A DNA stretch of 64,000 nucleotides, taken from assembly GCA_029891345.1 (NCBI GenBank), contig CM057009.1:229360620-229424619 (forward strand). Direction: 5' to 3'. The position numbers and the translations under genes are program-made. Positions 11,837 through 21,404 of the stretch are shown here, in pieces. The notes under the pieces are model-generated. The model had not been told where the DNA came from. It was given only the letters and a program-made list of their open reading frames with translations, and made no database searches. Every line of letters begins with the position of its first letter. Positions within the stretch are counted from its first letter, which is position 1. The stretch is from Dryococelus australis (Eukaryota > Arthropoda > Insecta > Phasmatodea > Phasmatidae).

Positions 11837-11935
11837 TTTTGGACGTGGTTGGGCTAGAACCTCCGCCCATAAAGAAAAGCATGTTAAAGCTTTCATGATC
11901 AGCCATATCCACTGCCCTACTTTACCACTGCCAAA
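11837..11935 (-). repeat. tRNA-like segment, left arm of inverted repeat
   Basis: On the minus strand, an A-box-like tagggcagtgga and a B-box-like gaggttctagccc are about 45 bases apart, within tRNA range. It is the homologue of the segment at 12712-12812 on the other arm. It looks like a degenerate tRNA or tRNA-derived promoter. No complete cloverleaf is evident. Confidence 0.45.
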
Positions 11936-12711
11936 TGTGTGCTCGTATTATGTATTATGAGTACTGAACTACAAAATGTAATGTCAAATATTGCTGTAAG
12001 TTTCGTGAAGTGAAAGTATTTCTTGTTGTCGTAATATATAGATTTTCTGCGCAAATACATGTCTTTTCCAAGTTCGAAAATCAATCTATCTTTTGTTTAG
12101 TTCGAATTCTTTACTTTAAAAGATAATTATAGTGGTTTCAATGTACAAGTTTATCGTTGTCCACTAGTATCCGCCATTTTACAATGCAACGAAACACTAC
12201 AGATTTAATCTGTTATTTTTAGCGACGGGTATATCAGTGATAATTTTACTGACTCGATAGTGCGGTGATACAATAAGAAAGGTGAATTTACACCAACAAA
12301 AGTTTTGTGGTCTGCAAGTTAACAGATCAATGAATGAGGAAAAGACAAATTTCATAAAGTATTGCATTGTTTCTAACGTTCCACTGTCTAATTTACACAA
12401 TTATTACTAGTCAATCTGTCTTTTCAAAATAACAGTTTCATTCTGTAAAATCTCGTTGCATTGAAAAACGGCAGATTATTAGAAAACACCGACAACACCG
12501 TTAAAACCACTATATTTCTCTTTTAAAGCACACAATCTGAACTAAACTAAACTTATAATAATTTTCGAGCCTTACAAAGACATGTACTTACGTACGCATA
12601 GTATGTGTATTATATTTCGACAACATGAAGAACTTTCACATTACGAAACCTACAGCCGTTCGCCATTGTAAATTTATATCACTATACAAATGCGAGACCA
12701 CTCATTTCAGT

Positions 12712-12812
12712 GTTAAAGTAGCAGAGTTGGTAGAACGTCAGCCGAAAGAAACGCAGAAACGTGTTACACTTTGGGGTGGCGGTTCGATACCAACCACTCC
12801 AAAATTTCCTTG
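12712..12812 (+). repeat. tRNA-like segment, right arm of inverted repeat
   Basis: It contains gcagagttggtagaacg (A-box/D-arm-like) and ggcggttcgataccaacc (B-box/T-arm-like, with a TTCGATA loop) about 50 bases apart. The T arm is well formed, while the anticodon region is expanded. It is homologous to 11935-11837 on the opposite strand, so it predates the inverted duplication. Confidence 0.5.
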
Positions 12813-13042
12813 TACATGTAATCATTTTGTTTTCCAACAAAATAATAGTACTTAATTTATTTCAAACCAAAATGCACGGTTTTTAATAATTGTGTTTTTT
12901 ATTAATCGACTATAGATAACGGATTTTCTACTGTTTGTATAAGTGGATTTCATTTAACTGAAGAGATTAATAGTTTTCTTTCTCTACTGATTCCGGATGG
13001 AGCAGTTTCAACTGACAACCAGTATAAAATAACTGATTTTGA

Positions 13043-13880
13043 TTTAGAGTGTACGCAACCAAAATATTAGCATTACCTTCGTATACATTTCTTGTGGTGT
13101 ATATTGATTTCCGGTTATATGTGTTGAAGGAAGATCAGCTAACTTTTGTTGAAGTTCCGTAAACACAGGATGTTCTATAGCTGCAGAAGTGCTCTGATGT
13201 TGAGAGTATGCACTAAGCATTGTAGTAGAGTCATTACAGTTGTAATCACAGGAAGCTGTATGATCTGAGTCCTGTGAGCTCTGATGTGAGGTATATGGAG
13301 AGTATGAACACAACCTTCATCCATTCCATCCAGCCAATTCAGCCAAACCAAATATATTAAATAACACCATTTTCAGTTCGACCTGTCTCCTTTGCGAAAA
13401 ACGTTTAAATATTACAGCGTTGCTTATGGAAAGGTTGTCGATTTCGTCAGGTTGACGTGCTGAAGCATTATTCGTATGAAAATAGTTTATAAGTTGATGT
13501 CATCACCTTGTTCTTTACAATATTTCATCCTTTGTTGACGTGACAACATCTCTGAGGAGAGTGATTGGTGTACTTGAGACACAGGATCACTACGCGTGGA
13601 ACTAACAGAAACACTATTCGGTGCGGAAGGTTCTATAGCCCCGGGTTCTGCTGCTGGGTTTTGGGATTACACATTTCATTATGTTGAAGGTATTATCAAT
13701 GAATCGTCCAGAAACCACAGGTGACTGCAACACGGTATTTGTAGCCAAGCTCGTACTTCTTTTTTTCAACTTTTTCTATTCATGTACCGGTCTCTCAGAT
13801 TTCTCCATTTGTTTCATCCAGATTCTTCTGAAACAATGCAGAAATGGGCAAAATTAATAAAGAAAATGAAACATTGCAAA
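13043..13880 (-). pseudogene. Decayed MADF/BESS-type partner gene of a Harbinger transposon
   Basis: Read right to left, the strand translates in pieces. An RIWMKQMEKS segment comes first (13840-13800). A Ser/Thr-rich linker follows, and then a block near 13440-13340 reads DEIDNLSISNAVIFKRFSQR with QVELKMVLFNIF, which resembles the BESS motif at the C-terminus of MADF-BESS proteins. The tail (13313-13044) is an open 89-codon Ser/Gln-rich stretch (SYSPYTSHQSSQDSD). Insect PIF/Harbinger elements usually carry a second gene of the Myb/MADF type, divergent from the transposase, and this lies head-to-head with such a transposase about 150 bp away. Stops and frameshifts make it non-functional. The BESS call is by eye. 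Confidence 0.5.
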
Positions 13881-14029
13881 TAAATTTAACATTTTAACCT
13901 TTGTCACATTCGATTATAGTTATATTTACAAAATACACAAGCAAACGTTTTGTAACTTATAACATTTCATTTTAATTGTTTGTTTCTGCTATTTGGCTAC
14001 CGGCGATCCACACCACAAGAATGTGTTTT

Positions 14030-14795
14030 CTTTCAGAGTTTGCCGCTCAAAAGTTTCAAAAATTAATTCTGCAAGTTAATATGGAATGTTCTGCTGCCCT
14101 TATACCTACCTACGCCAACCGAAGAAACGTGGAAACGAGTTGAGATCGGATTTCGGATATACTGAACTTCCCTAAATTTGTAGGGTGCATAGACGGCAAA
14201 AATAAAAATAAAATAAAATGTTCACCCGACAACGGTTCAAATTACTTCTGCTGTAAACAATTTCTTCCGTTCTTCTTCTGGTTGTAGTTGACTCCCTTAT
14301 ACGAATGTTAGGTTGTGGACGTTAGCAGTTATTGGAGGCTAAAAGACCGCGATTAGTGTGAAAACTCTGCCTGCTACGTCTTTACGAGTAACGAACCAAT
14401 CAGTCCCTCATGTGTTAGTTCATGAAGAAGTGTTTTGGATTACACGCATTTTTAATTAGCCCTTTTCCCAAAACTACTGCTCAGAAAGACCCACGAAAAA
14501 AAAAAAAAAACATAACCGAAAACTCTCAAGAACTCGACGAGTTTTTGAAAACTGGTTCGGAATATTAGTTCAGAAATAGCGTATCTATCATTGACCTATG
14601 CAGACTGATGCTAACATAACGGTGTTCCTTATCCAAGCCCGTTGCTGTCTACATAATTACATTATTACAAATAACTGTTGCGACGTAACCGCTGATGCAG
14701 AGGAGCAAGCTGATAATGAATACTCGAGTGGTTTACTTCCTCAAACATGTAACCGTACACCAAGTAATGCTGCACCGTAAGTTTCCCAATACTTT
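14030..14795 (+). pseudogene. Decayed PIF/Harbinger DDE transposase
   Basis: Ordered DDE_Tnp_4-type landmarks are visible across frames. LPTPTEETWKRVEIGFR (about 14105-14155) is followed by LVGCIDGK with the first catalytic Asp (about 14172-14195). Next come IKCSPDNGSNYF (14215-14250) and VPHVLVHEEVFW (14405-14440), where the family usually has 'VGDEAF'; the second Asp is replaced by His here. CCLHNYIITNN (14645-14675) is the usual C-terminal 'LHNyl' block. The third acidic position is lost in a deletion around an A15 run at 14496-14510. Stops interrupt it repeatedly. Order, spacing and the divergent MADF/BESS partner make the family assignment firm even though the copy is dead. Terminal inverted repeats were not located. 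Confidence 0.88.
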
Positions 14796-16140
14796 GTGAA
14801 TTCTTTTATCAATAATGCAATGATGAAAGATAAGCAATTAAAAAAAACATTTAAAAGTTAAATTGACCAAAGTATTTAGTTGGGTAATGTGACACAAAAT
14901 TTCACCAATTTAGATTCTAATCAACTATAAATTATAAATTTTAAATTCTAATTTTTATACCAGCATTAAATTTTGACGGCTACTGATAGATTTATGTTAA
15001 TCAAATATAAACATGTAAGCTGCTGCGCACTTGTATATTATATGTCGGAAAGACGTACATCTCGTCGGTGTTATTCAACAGTGCAGTTTACCAGCTTACT
15101 GCTTTATTATAAACCTACAGAATAAATTAATAGAGGAATCATAATAAATTTAAAAATGCAAAATATATGTAAAATTTGCAGTATAAGCTAGTAGTTGTTA
15201 AAAATAATTTGTAAGATGATTAGTAGCCACAAAATCTTACAACCTAAACCAGGCCAGGCCTTTACTAAATGGCTTTGTACAACTCGTATTAAAAATAGTA
15301 ATTAATAAGTTGTTATGAAAATTTTTAATAAAATAAATTCAATAAATCTTTTGTGGCACTAACCATCTGAGTTCAACGTAGTTCTATCTCCATCCTTTCT
15401 CTGTCTTTTTATCGACGCCTATGTGGTCAATATGTCCTCGGTAATACAAAAATGTGTATTTACACACCTTTTCAATCCAATAATTCCGTATCCATTTCAA
15501 GTGAGTGAGTGAGTGATGAAATCTGTGCTGCTCTTGTGGTAGAATGGGAACTAGAATCCTGGTTACTCCGCAATCGTCAATACATCTAACACAACATTAA
15601 TTTTAAATTGATTTAGCATAAAATCTAACTAAGCTATTATCATGGTTCAAATCCCATTGGAAAGAAACTAGTGTACTTTTATCCAAAACAAAATATTATT
15701 TACAATGTAAATTAAATTCACGGTAATTTTTTAAATAAATTTTAGAAATCGCTTTGAATCTGCAAATTTTCTTTGGATTTCATTGATATTTGTTCTTGTA
15801 AACAAAATTGCCGGACGAAATTTTTGTCGGAAATTAGCGAACCTTCGTCTACTGTTTTCCATGATCTCTTAAGAATTTATCAATAAAAGTCACGAGAAAA
15901 ATGTTATCTTTTGTAATGTTTTTACTTCTATATTTGCCGCTGTTCTTGTTCAATTTTCTTTGCCGTGACTGAGGTGGAAAGGACCCGGAAATTTTTACAG
16001 TAGGCGGTTGCATTGACTTGCGAGTTGAGCTGACGTTTTGCGGAAGGCAGTGGCTGTCAGGGAAGTAAATGTTTGAATTCCGCAATGTTTTGTTTTGTAA
16101 GCGTGTTGCTGCCCTATCTATTGCCAAATAGGTGTGTTCA
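14796..16140. other. AT-rich stretch, no gene recognised
   Basis: No supported gene. A 92-codon minus-strand frame at 16127-15849 (MAIDRAATRLQNKTLRNS) is unassigned. B-box-like ggttcaaatccc at 15644-15655 has no properly spaced A box. Confidence 0.4.
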
Positions 16141-16600
16141 GGCGGCTACTGGCCAATGCCTCCAAGTTCACAGAGCGAGGTCTCGCAATTCAGCAGTTGT
16201 TCGACACGGGGAGCGGGAACAGGCGGCGTTTTGAGGCCGAGAGTCGTTGACCAGATTCGAAAGTGTACAGACGCTTGGGTGCTGGTTTGAGTCAGTTTAA
16301 GCCTAGGCTAAGCATCGGCCTAACCTGGGGCGCGGTCAGGTTGTGTGATATTGTGAAATACACCGCGGTAATACGGAAGAAGGCAGTGAGATGCGCAGAA
16401 ACCGCGGGAGTGCAGTGCTCTTAGCTGGGAGATGTGAGATATGAGCGGTACAGACACTGGAGATGTTGCCTCCTTCTCTAGGGATGAGAGGGGACAATAC
16501 TGACCTGCGAGGGACGTAGTAAACCGTAATGTAGACTCGGGGTAAAATTTAAGCTTAAGGTAGACGCCCAATTTCTTATTTAATATGTTCAGTTAAATCC
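16141..16600. other. GC-richer block, unassigned
   Basis: This block is CpG-rich compared with its flanks and has an 83-codon minus-strand frame at 16571-16320 that I do not recognise. No domain, splice sites or promoter are clear. It could be a host regulatory island or an old mobile element. Confidence 0.3.
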
Positions 16601-17434
16601 TAGAACGGGCTCCCCTTGACAACGGCACTCAGACTAAATATTATACAGATAACTAATGTTACAGTACCTAATCAAAATTTGGCCTCGTGTCTTGAAGAGA
16701 AATGGCTAGTTTGATGTTGCGCTTATAAACTGTATTAAATTGAAGTAATTAATAGTTATTTTCGATTTGGGAAAGATTTGTAATTTATTAACGCCAAATG
16801 TTCTTTTTGTTTTCTCATATAAAGCCTTATTAAATAGTAATTTTACTTTAAAGTACGTTGTTGACTTTATAAATTTATTTTTTAGGTATCACCCCCACCC
16901 TAAGTTTAAGTTAATGATCTAAGGGAAGGAGTCATAAGTCTTTTTTTATTGGTTCTTTTAAATAACCTCTCGCTGAAAGCTCTTTAATGAATGAATAGCA
17001 CAGAAGCAATTAATGTTATCCCTGCCAAGCGAGTCGCCGCTATCACCCCCCCCCCCCCCAAAAAAAAGTAGATACGATGTGGGTTGCAGATATGGTGAGA
17101 ATTAGGGGAAAGCAGCCCGTATTCTTACCAAATGATATAAAGTTGAAGACTTGGAAGCAAGAAATTAAAAAAAAAAAAAAAAAACGAAACATAGATATTA
17201 CTATCATGTCAATATGTTTTTGGTTTCATGTAGATAGAATTAATAGTTTTCGCAGGACAATTGAACTACTAGAATAATCGTAAATTTAGCTTAGGTTCTG
17301 CTGTTGTTTGTATGTGGTGGCGTATTCTGCAACTACTAGCAGTGGCCACCTTTCGTGAATGAAAACTTGTCAGTTATGTAGACAGAGCGGAGCCCAGAAA
17401 CTACTTGATGCTTGAGAACCAGCGACTGATGAAT
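16601..17434. other. No gene; homopolymer runs
   Basis: AT-rich DNA with a C14A8 run at 17046-17067 and an A18 run at 17167-17184. It forms the left flank of element P1; its last six bases before the duplication show no feature. Confidence 0.5.
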
Positions 17435-17440
17435 GGCTAC
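17435..17440. repeat. P1 left target-site duplication
   Basis: ggctac immediately before the AGTAG terminus; identical to 26439-26444. Confidence 0.88.
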
Positions 17441-18600
17441 AGTAGTAGGAATTAGAGAAGTCAGGGACGACGGGTACCTGGGATCAGAACAGGAGCCGAC
17501 CGACCGCCATGTTCAGACTTCACGCGACCGCCATCTTGCCCGCCATGTTGGATGTCAGTGACCTTGACATTGACCTTTTACTTTAAACCTAGAGAACTTG
17601 AAACTAAAAAATAAAAAAATCCTCGTGGCCATCTTGTTCGCGATGTTGGATATTGGTGACCTTGGAAGTTGACCTTGACCTTTGACCTTAACCGCAGTGA
17701 TCTTGAAACTAAAAATCAACAATCCCTGGCTGCCATTTTGCCCACCATTTTGGTTTATGTGACTTCGAATTTGACGCCGATGACCTTTGCCCTAGAAAAC
17801 TCTAAAAATTAAAAAAATTCAAAATGTTCCAAAAATATTTTTAAAAAATAATTGCAAAAATGCAAAAAAAAAAATCATAAATTCAAATTTATTTGATATT
17901 TATTTTTAAAATATTTTAAGATTTGCCCAGGCCCTCAGTGGCAATCTGGTCCACCATATTGGATACAGAGGTGACCTTGACCCCAGTGACCTTTGGCCTC
18001 GAAATTCCAAAAAATCCAAAAGATCCAAAAAAAAGTATTTAAAATTCTTACAAAGTTTATTATTGGAAGTTTATTTAAAAGACTATTATAATTTCATAAT
18101 TAAATTTTTTTTTTAAAAGTTCCATTTCTGGACGTTCCATCAGCATCACGCCTGGCAGACGCCCTAAACCTCTCCAATTGATATTGCCTGTTCAGTCGGC
18201 AGACCTCGACCACCCCTCACCTATACTCATTATATCGAATGCAGCCATCTTGGCTTTTCCATTTGTCATTTTTTATGTATTGCTGGAGGCAGCCATATTG
18301 TTTTTTCGTTAGTAATTTTTGTATACATCGCTGCAGTTCGTCTCTCACTTTCGTTTTACCACCATCTTGGTATTCATAAGTTTACTTTTACATCACCTAG
18401 GTGGCACTAGTTTATTATTTATCCATATCGCCTCTATGTGGCAGCCATACATCCTTATGTTTTTAAAGTATAGGTTGGGCTGACAGCACCCTCCATATTG
18501 GGTTCTATTATAAACACACAGGTGGCTTTAACCGCCAGGTGAGCTGAAAACACTCATAGTTAGGGACATAGGAAAAAACTATAATTCTTTATCGTCTTAA
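17441..18600 (+). repeat. P1 left terminal inverted repeat
   Basis: Three or four units, each a 'gccatcttg ... ccatgttgga' phrase followed by runs of gaccttgacc/gacctttgacc and an A-rich tract. Next come modules of 'ggcagccatattg' type (18240-18450) and a segment (18470-18600) matching 25570-25420 inverted. At 17669-17688 three AGGTCA-type half-sites are stacked on the minus strand with spacing 1 then 0. Related sequence opens P2 (42414) and P3 (32390). Confidence 0.8.
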
Positions 18601-18699
18601 AAAAATATATTTTCAATCAAATGGATACCTACATGCTTGATATGGCACTTTTAATAACTGTATAAATAACAAAATATATATTTTTTTCGCCAAAAGCAT

Positions 18700-19068
18700 A
18701 TGTCTTACTACAAAAGTGACATTGATAACAACATAGTTGTTCAGGCAACGACTCGTACGGACCTGTTGGAGATGTAGGTGGTGCAGCTATAGAAGCGGGT
18801 AACACTGGCAATTGTGTTCTAGGGAACCTCACCCGTGAAGTTAGATGGATTAATTGAAGATTTCGTTGCCATCACAGCTGAAGAAGTCGATGGTACCATA
18901 CTGATATGATACAATGGTACTGTACTGGTGGAAGTAAATGCTGCTAGTGATGTAGACATCACAGCTGAAGAAGTCCATGATGCTGGTAAAACAGGAGATA
19001 TCTCACTCGAAGATGAAATCGATGACATGGAATCATTGGCAAGCAATATCCACTCCACTTTAACGTAA
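18700..19068 (+). pseudogene. P1 acidic TAEEV-repeat ORF, left copy
   Basis: It opens at an ATG preceded by an AT-rich atatatatttttttcgcc tract and starts MSYYKSDIDNNIVVQ. After a frameshift it continues GDVGGAAIEAGNTGNCVLG, then two in-frame 87-bp units containing ITAEEV, and ends SLASNI-STLT at TAA (19066-19068). The same start, middle and end recur inverted on the right side of P1, which fixes the frame. It is strongly acidic with no recognised domain. An in-frame TGA after DGTILI (about 18905) is shared with the right copy, so it predates the duplication. The left copy is broken by the early shift. Function unknown; no homolog recognised. Confidence 0.5.
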
Positions 19069-19129
19069 CTGACCGTGCATTATCTGGCATAGAAGTTAGC
19101 CAAGACGATCCTCCTTTCACGTTAGCCAT
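18959..19129 (-). CDS. Small opposite-strand ORF in P1, left copy (56 aa)
   Basis: A 56-codon frame starts MANVKGGSS and ends HHGLLQL before TGA. Its counterpart at 21192-21362 has exactly the same length, no indel, and 43 of 56 identical residues by my count (VTLKWSGYCLPM is invariant). Upstream on the same strand are a TATA-like atatatttaag and, about 30 bases on, an arthropod-initiator-like gtcagct, then the ATG about 25 bases later. It overlaps the acidic ORF antisense, so one of the two may be incidental. Of 15 changed codons 13 alter the residue, so there is no sign of purifying selection between copies. No domain recognised. Confidence 0.3.
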   Translation of the reverse strand: MANVKGGSSWLTSMPDNARSVTLKWSGYCLPMIPCHRFHLRVRYLLFYQHHGLLQL

Positions 19130-19364
19130 TGTCAAACTAAGCCACTCAGCTGACACCCCTCCCCCTTGCCAAAGCTTAAATATATGCATACACAAGCCAT
19201 ATGACATATCGAAAATGAAGCAATCACATTACACCATTATGATCAACCAGACAATCACCAAGATGCCACATTATTGCAGCTGGGCATTCGTATGCAGGCA
19301 TTAAGACATTCACTTGCAGGCAGGTAGGCAGGTTTTAGTTGTTTATCATATTATATATATATAA
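19069..19364. promoter_or_regulatory. P1 spacer with divergent core-promoter signals
   Basis: Between the small minus-strand ORF and the zinc-finger ORF. Towards the left, atatatttaag (minus strand, near 19185) and gtcagct (near 19155) form a TATA/initiator pair. Towards the right, a ttatatatatataaatg tract (19350-19367) abuts the first ATG of the zinc-finger frame. The right copy (20940-21190) preserves both signals, with a (TA)n tract at 20944-20964. Spacing is consistent with a divergent promoter. Confidence 0.4.
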
Positions 19365-20230
19365 ATGAACGCACAAAAAGATTAGTCCGTCAGAAACCTG
19401 TGGAATATGCTTCAGTCGAAGACATTTACTCGCAAGCACGACCTGGCGACGCGGAAGTTAACCCAGAACACAAGTGCTCAATATGTATACACTTCGATAG
19501 AGTTTCGAATGAGGAAGCATTACGGCACTTATCCCATGCAGTTTGTGCAAGGCGATACATTGAAAGAACATACCGAGATCTGCAAGGATTGGTCTACTGG
19601 GAGTCAGCCAGTGTTGTCGGCAATACCTCTTGCTGCATCAATGGGTACCGATTCGACAGGTGACAATGATGAGACAGTTAATGCTAACGACGGAATGAGT
19701 GCAGTAGAGTGGGTTTGTATGGAATATACACTTACAAGACTTTCGTGTGAAGTCGACGAACTTTTAAATAAAATGTCATCGGCTCTAAATACTGATGAGC
19801 ATACAACTCCTGCTACAAAGAAACGCAAATTTAATATATAATACAAAACAGGAGGTGAAGATGACCATGAAGAGATCATTGATGACGATAAATATGAAGG
19901 CAGTGATAGTGTAGAAGACGATGAAGGCGATTTCCTCGATGCGCTTACACACTCCTCCAACTCATTTGCTGCAACAAGAGCAACGAAGAAGAAGATAGAA
20001 GACGCCGAGAATGATGGCTACAAGTTTCCCAAAGACCCGAATTAACTTGTTGATAGACACAAGATGACAGTAGAGGAGAACTTGGAATCAAACAGCAAAT
20101 TCACAGGGCAGAATGGAAAGAAGAAGGTGTGTTTCTGGCTTATCTCTGTTTTTGGAACTATTTTCTGTGTATCCCTTAGCGAAAAATCTGTTCAATATTC
20201 AAGTCGCGCAGTGAAAAATTGGAAATAATG
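19365..20230 (+). pseudogene. P1 zinc-finger/acidic ORF, left copy
   Basis: The supported frame is 19407-19841, continuing past one stop to 20042. Near its start SKTFTRKHDLATRK resembles the second half of a C2H2 finger. A second finger-like block, FVQGDTLKEHTEIC, follows near 19545-19585. After a linker comes a basic KKRKFNI patch, then a very acidic run (EDDHEEIIDDDKYEGSD, DSVEDDEGD; 19850-19945) and YKFPKDPN-LVDRHKM (20020-20065). The decayed copy at 45.8-46.5 kb shares the same order, including DTLKEH-KIC and YKFPEDPKELVDRL. DNA binding or transcriptional control is inference from the fingers and acidic tract. A second frame (EYASVEDIYSQARPGD) is open for 87 codons but has no ATG and is probably a shadow. 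Confidence 0.55.
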
Positions 20231-20504
20231 GTGGGAGCTTGCCGCGGTGCTGCATTATTCAGTACAAAGTCTAAGTTGTGCATCGACCAGTGGCGAAGTA
20301 TGTGGTAACTTGTTTCAGTTCTAGTCACTTTTAGTCAATGTGCAAATACAGTTTACACAGGAAGTGATTAAATATACCGAGAGACCTAAAATATACTTCT
20401 TAAAGCGAGATTATTAAATAAAATAGCAACCTTTCAGCTTTAGAGGTAGGACTAAATATTCGTTTTTTAAATTACGGATAATTATTTTAACTTGCCACAC
20501 AGAT

Positions 20505-20635
20505 GCATATCACTTAGCACCGCATTTAGACCGCACTTATAACTGATATTAGAACCACACTTAGCACTACACTTAACAACGTGCTTAGCACCGCAATCAG
20601 CACCGCACTTAGTACAGCAATCAGTCTGCAGGAGT
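20505..20635. repeat. Degenerate ~12-bp tandem repeat
   Basis: About ten imperfect copies of gcacttagcacc or a close variant (cacttataac, gcaatcagcacc, gcttagcaccgc). It sits at the centre of the P1 inverted modules, between the two zinc-finger copies. Confidence 0.7.
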
Positions 20636-20639
20636 CAGT

Positions 20640-20960
20640 ATGCAGGATTCACTCGAGACTGAAATCTGCTTGATGGTGAAATAGTTTTGCTAAATAATAC
20701 TTGAATATTACAATATATTTCATACAATGTTTTTTTATTAGAAATTAAGTTGGCATTTACACAGAGAATTAAAATGTTGTTTAACCTTTTGACAAATTCG
20801 TTCAAAACTTCATCAAGGTCTATACACATCGGGCACTTGTGTTCCGGGTTTGCTTCCTCGTCGCTGGGTCTTGCTTGCGAGTAAACGTCTTCGATGCAGG
20901 CAGTTTCCACGGGGTTTGAATAACTAGTCTGTTTGTGTGGTTCATATATATATATATATA
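20640..20960 (-). pseudogene. P1 zinc-finger ORF, right copy, truncated
   Basis: Inverted counterpart of the left zinc-finger start. After the (TA)n tract it reads MNHTNRLVIQTPWK, then SKTFTRKQDPATRKQTRNTS before stops. Downstream the sequence diverges into AT-rich DNA and a degenerate 11-12-bp repeat. Only the first finger remnant is kept. The alternative frame (ETACIEDVYSQARPSD) is open but lacks an ATG. Confidence 0.45.
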
Positions 20961-21191
20961 TATAATAAGCACCTAAAGCCTACCTACCTATCCGAATGAT
21001 ATGTCACAATGCCTACATGCGATTGACCAGCAGCAATTATGTGGAAACTTAGTGATTGACTGATAAATGGCCGAATAAAATCATAATATTGCAATATGAT
21101 TGGTTCGTTTTCGATATGACGTCATACAGCTTGTGTAAACGTATATTATAAGCAGTGGGAGGAGGGGTCAGCTAAGAGGCTTCATTTGGCA

Positions 21192-21362
21192 ATGGCTAAC
21201 GAGAAAGGAGGATCGTCTCGGCTAGCTTCTATGCCAGGTCATGCACGGCTAGTTACGTTAAAGTGGAGCGGATATTGCTTGCCAATGATTTCTCGCCATC
21301 GATTGTTTGTTCGAGTGAGATGTCTTCTGTTTTACCAGCATCATCGACTTCTTCAGCTGTGA
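21192..21362 (+). CDS. Small opposite-strand ORF in P1, right copy (56 aa)
   Basis: Counterpart of 19129-18959: starts MANEKGGSSRLASMPGHA, ends HHRLLQL before TGA (21360-21362). Upstream, tatattataagc near 21143-21154 is followed by ggtcagct near 21167-21174 and the ATG at 21192, the same TATA, initiator and ATG layout as the left copy. The 7-bp duplication that breaks the acidic ORF falls just after this stop, so this frame stays intact in both copies. That favours it slightly as the true gene on this segment, though substitution pattern gives no support. Product unknown. Confidence 0.3.
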   Translation: MANEKGGSSRLASMPGHARLVTLKWSGYCLPMISRHRLFVRVRCLLFYQHHRLLQL

Positions 21363-21404
21363 GCTGTGATGTCTACATCACTGGCAGCATCTTCTTTGTA
21401 ATAA

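Larger units (their letters stand above)
11590..13050. repeat. 1.46-kb inverted repeat with tRNA-like arms
   Basis: The left arm (about 11590-12245) matches the reverse complement of the right arm (about 12395-13050) in order throughout. Outer words such as gaaactgctccat with cggaatc (11650-11680) pair with 12970-13010. Middle words such as acatgtctt with cgaaaat (12057-12080) pair with 12570-12590. Inner words such as tttacaatgcaacga (12178-12192) pair with 12453-12470. Only about 150 bp separate the arms. Each arm contains a tRNA-like segment. The arms are diverged, so this is old. It adjoins the Harbinger remnant and may be the inverted ends of related elements or a foldback element. Confidence 0.8.

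Noticed and set aside
15520..15660. A-box-like gtggtagaatgg and B-box ggttcaaatccc
   Set aside because: About 110 bp apart, well outside tRNA or SINE spacing; likely coincidence or too decayed.
19400..19663. 87-codon frame EYASVEDIYSQARPGD, also open in the right copy
   Set aside because: No ATG; the finger-like text lies in the alternative frame, so this appears to be a shadow.
19604..19960. 118-codon minus-strand Ser-rich frame
   Set aside because: It is the antisense of the acidic zinc-finger ORF tract; Ser runs arise from GAT/GAA codons read backwards.
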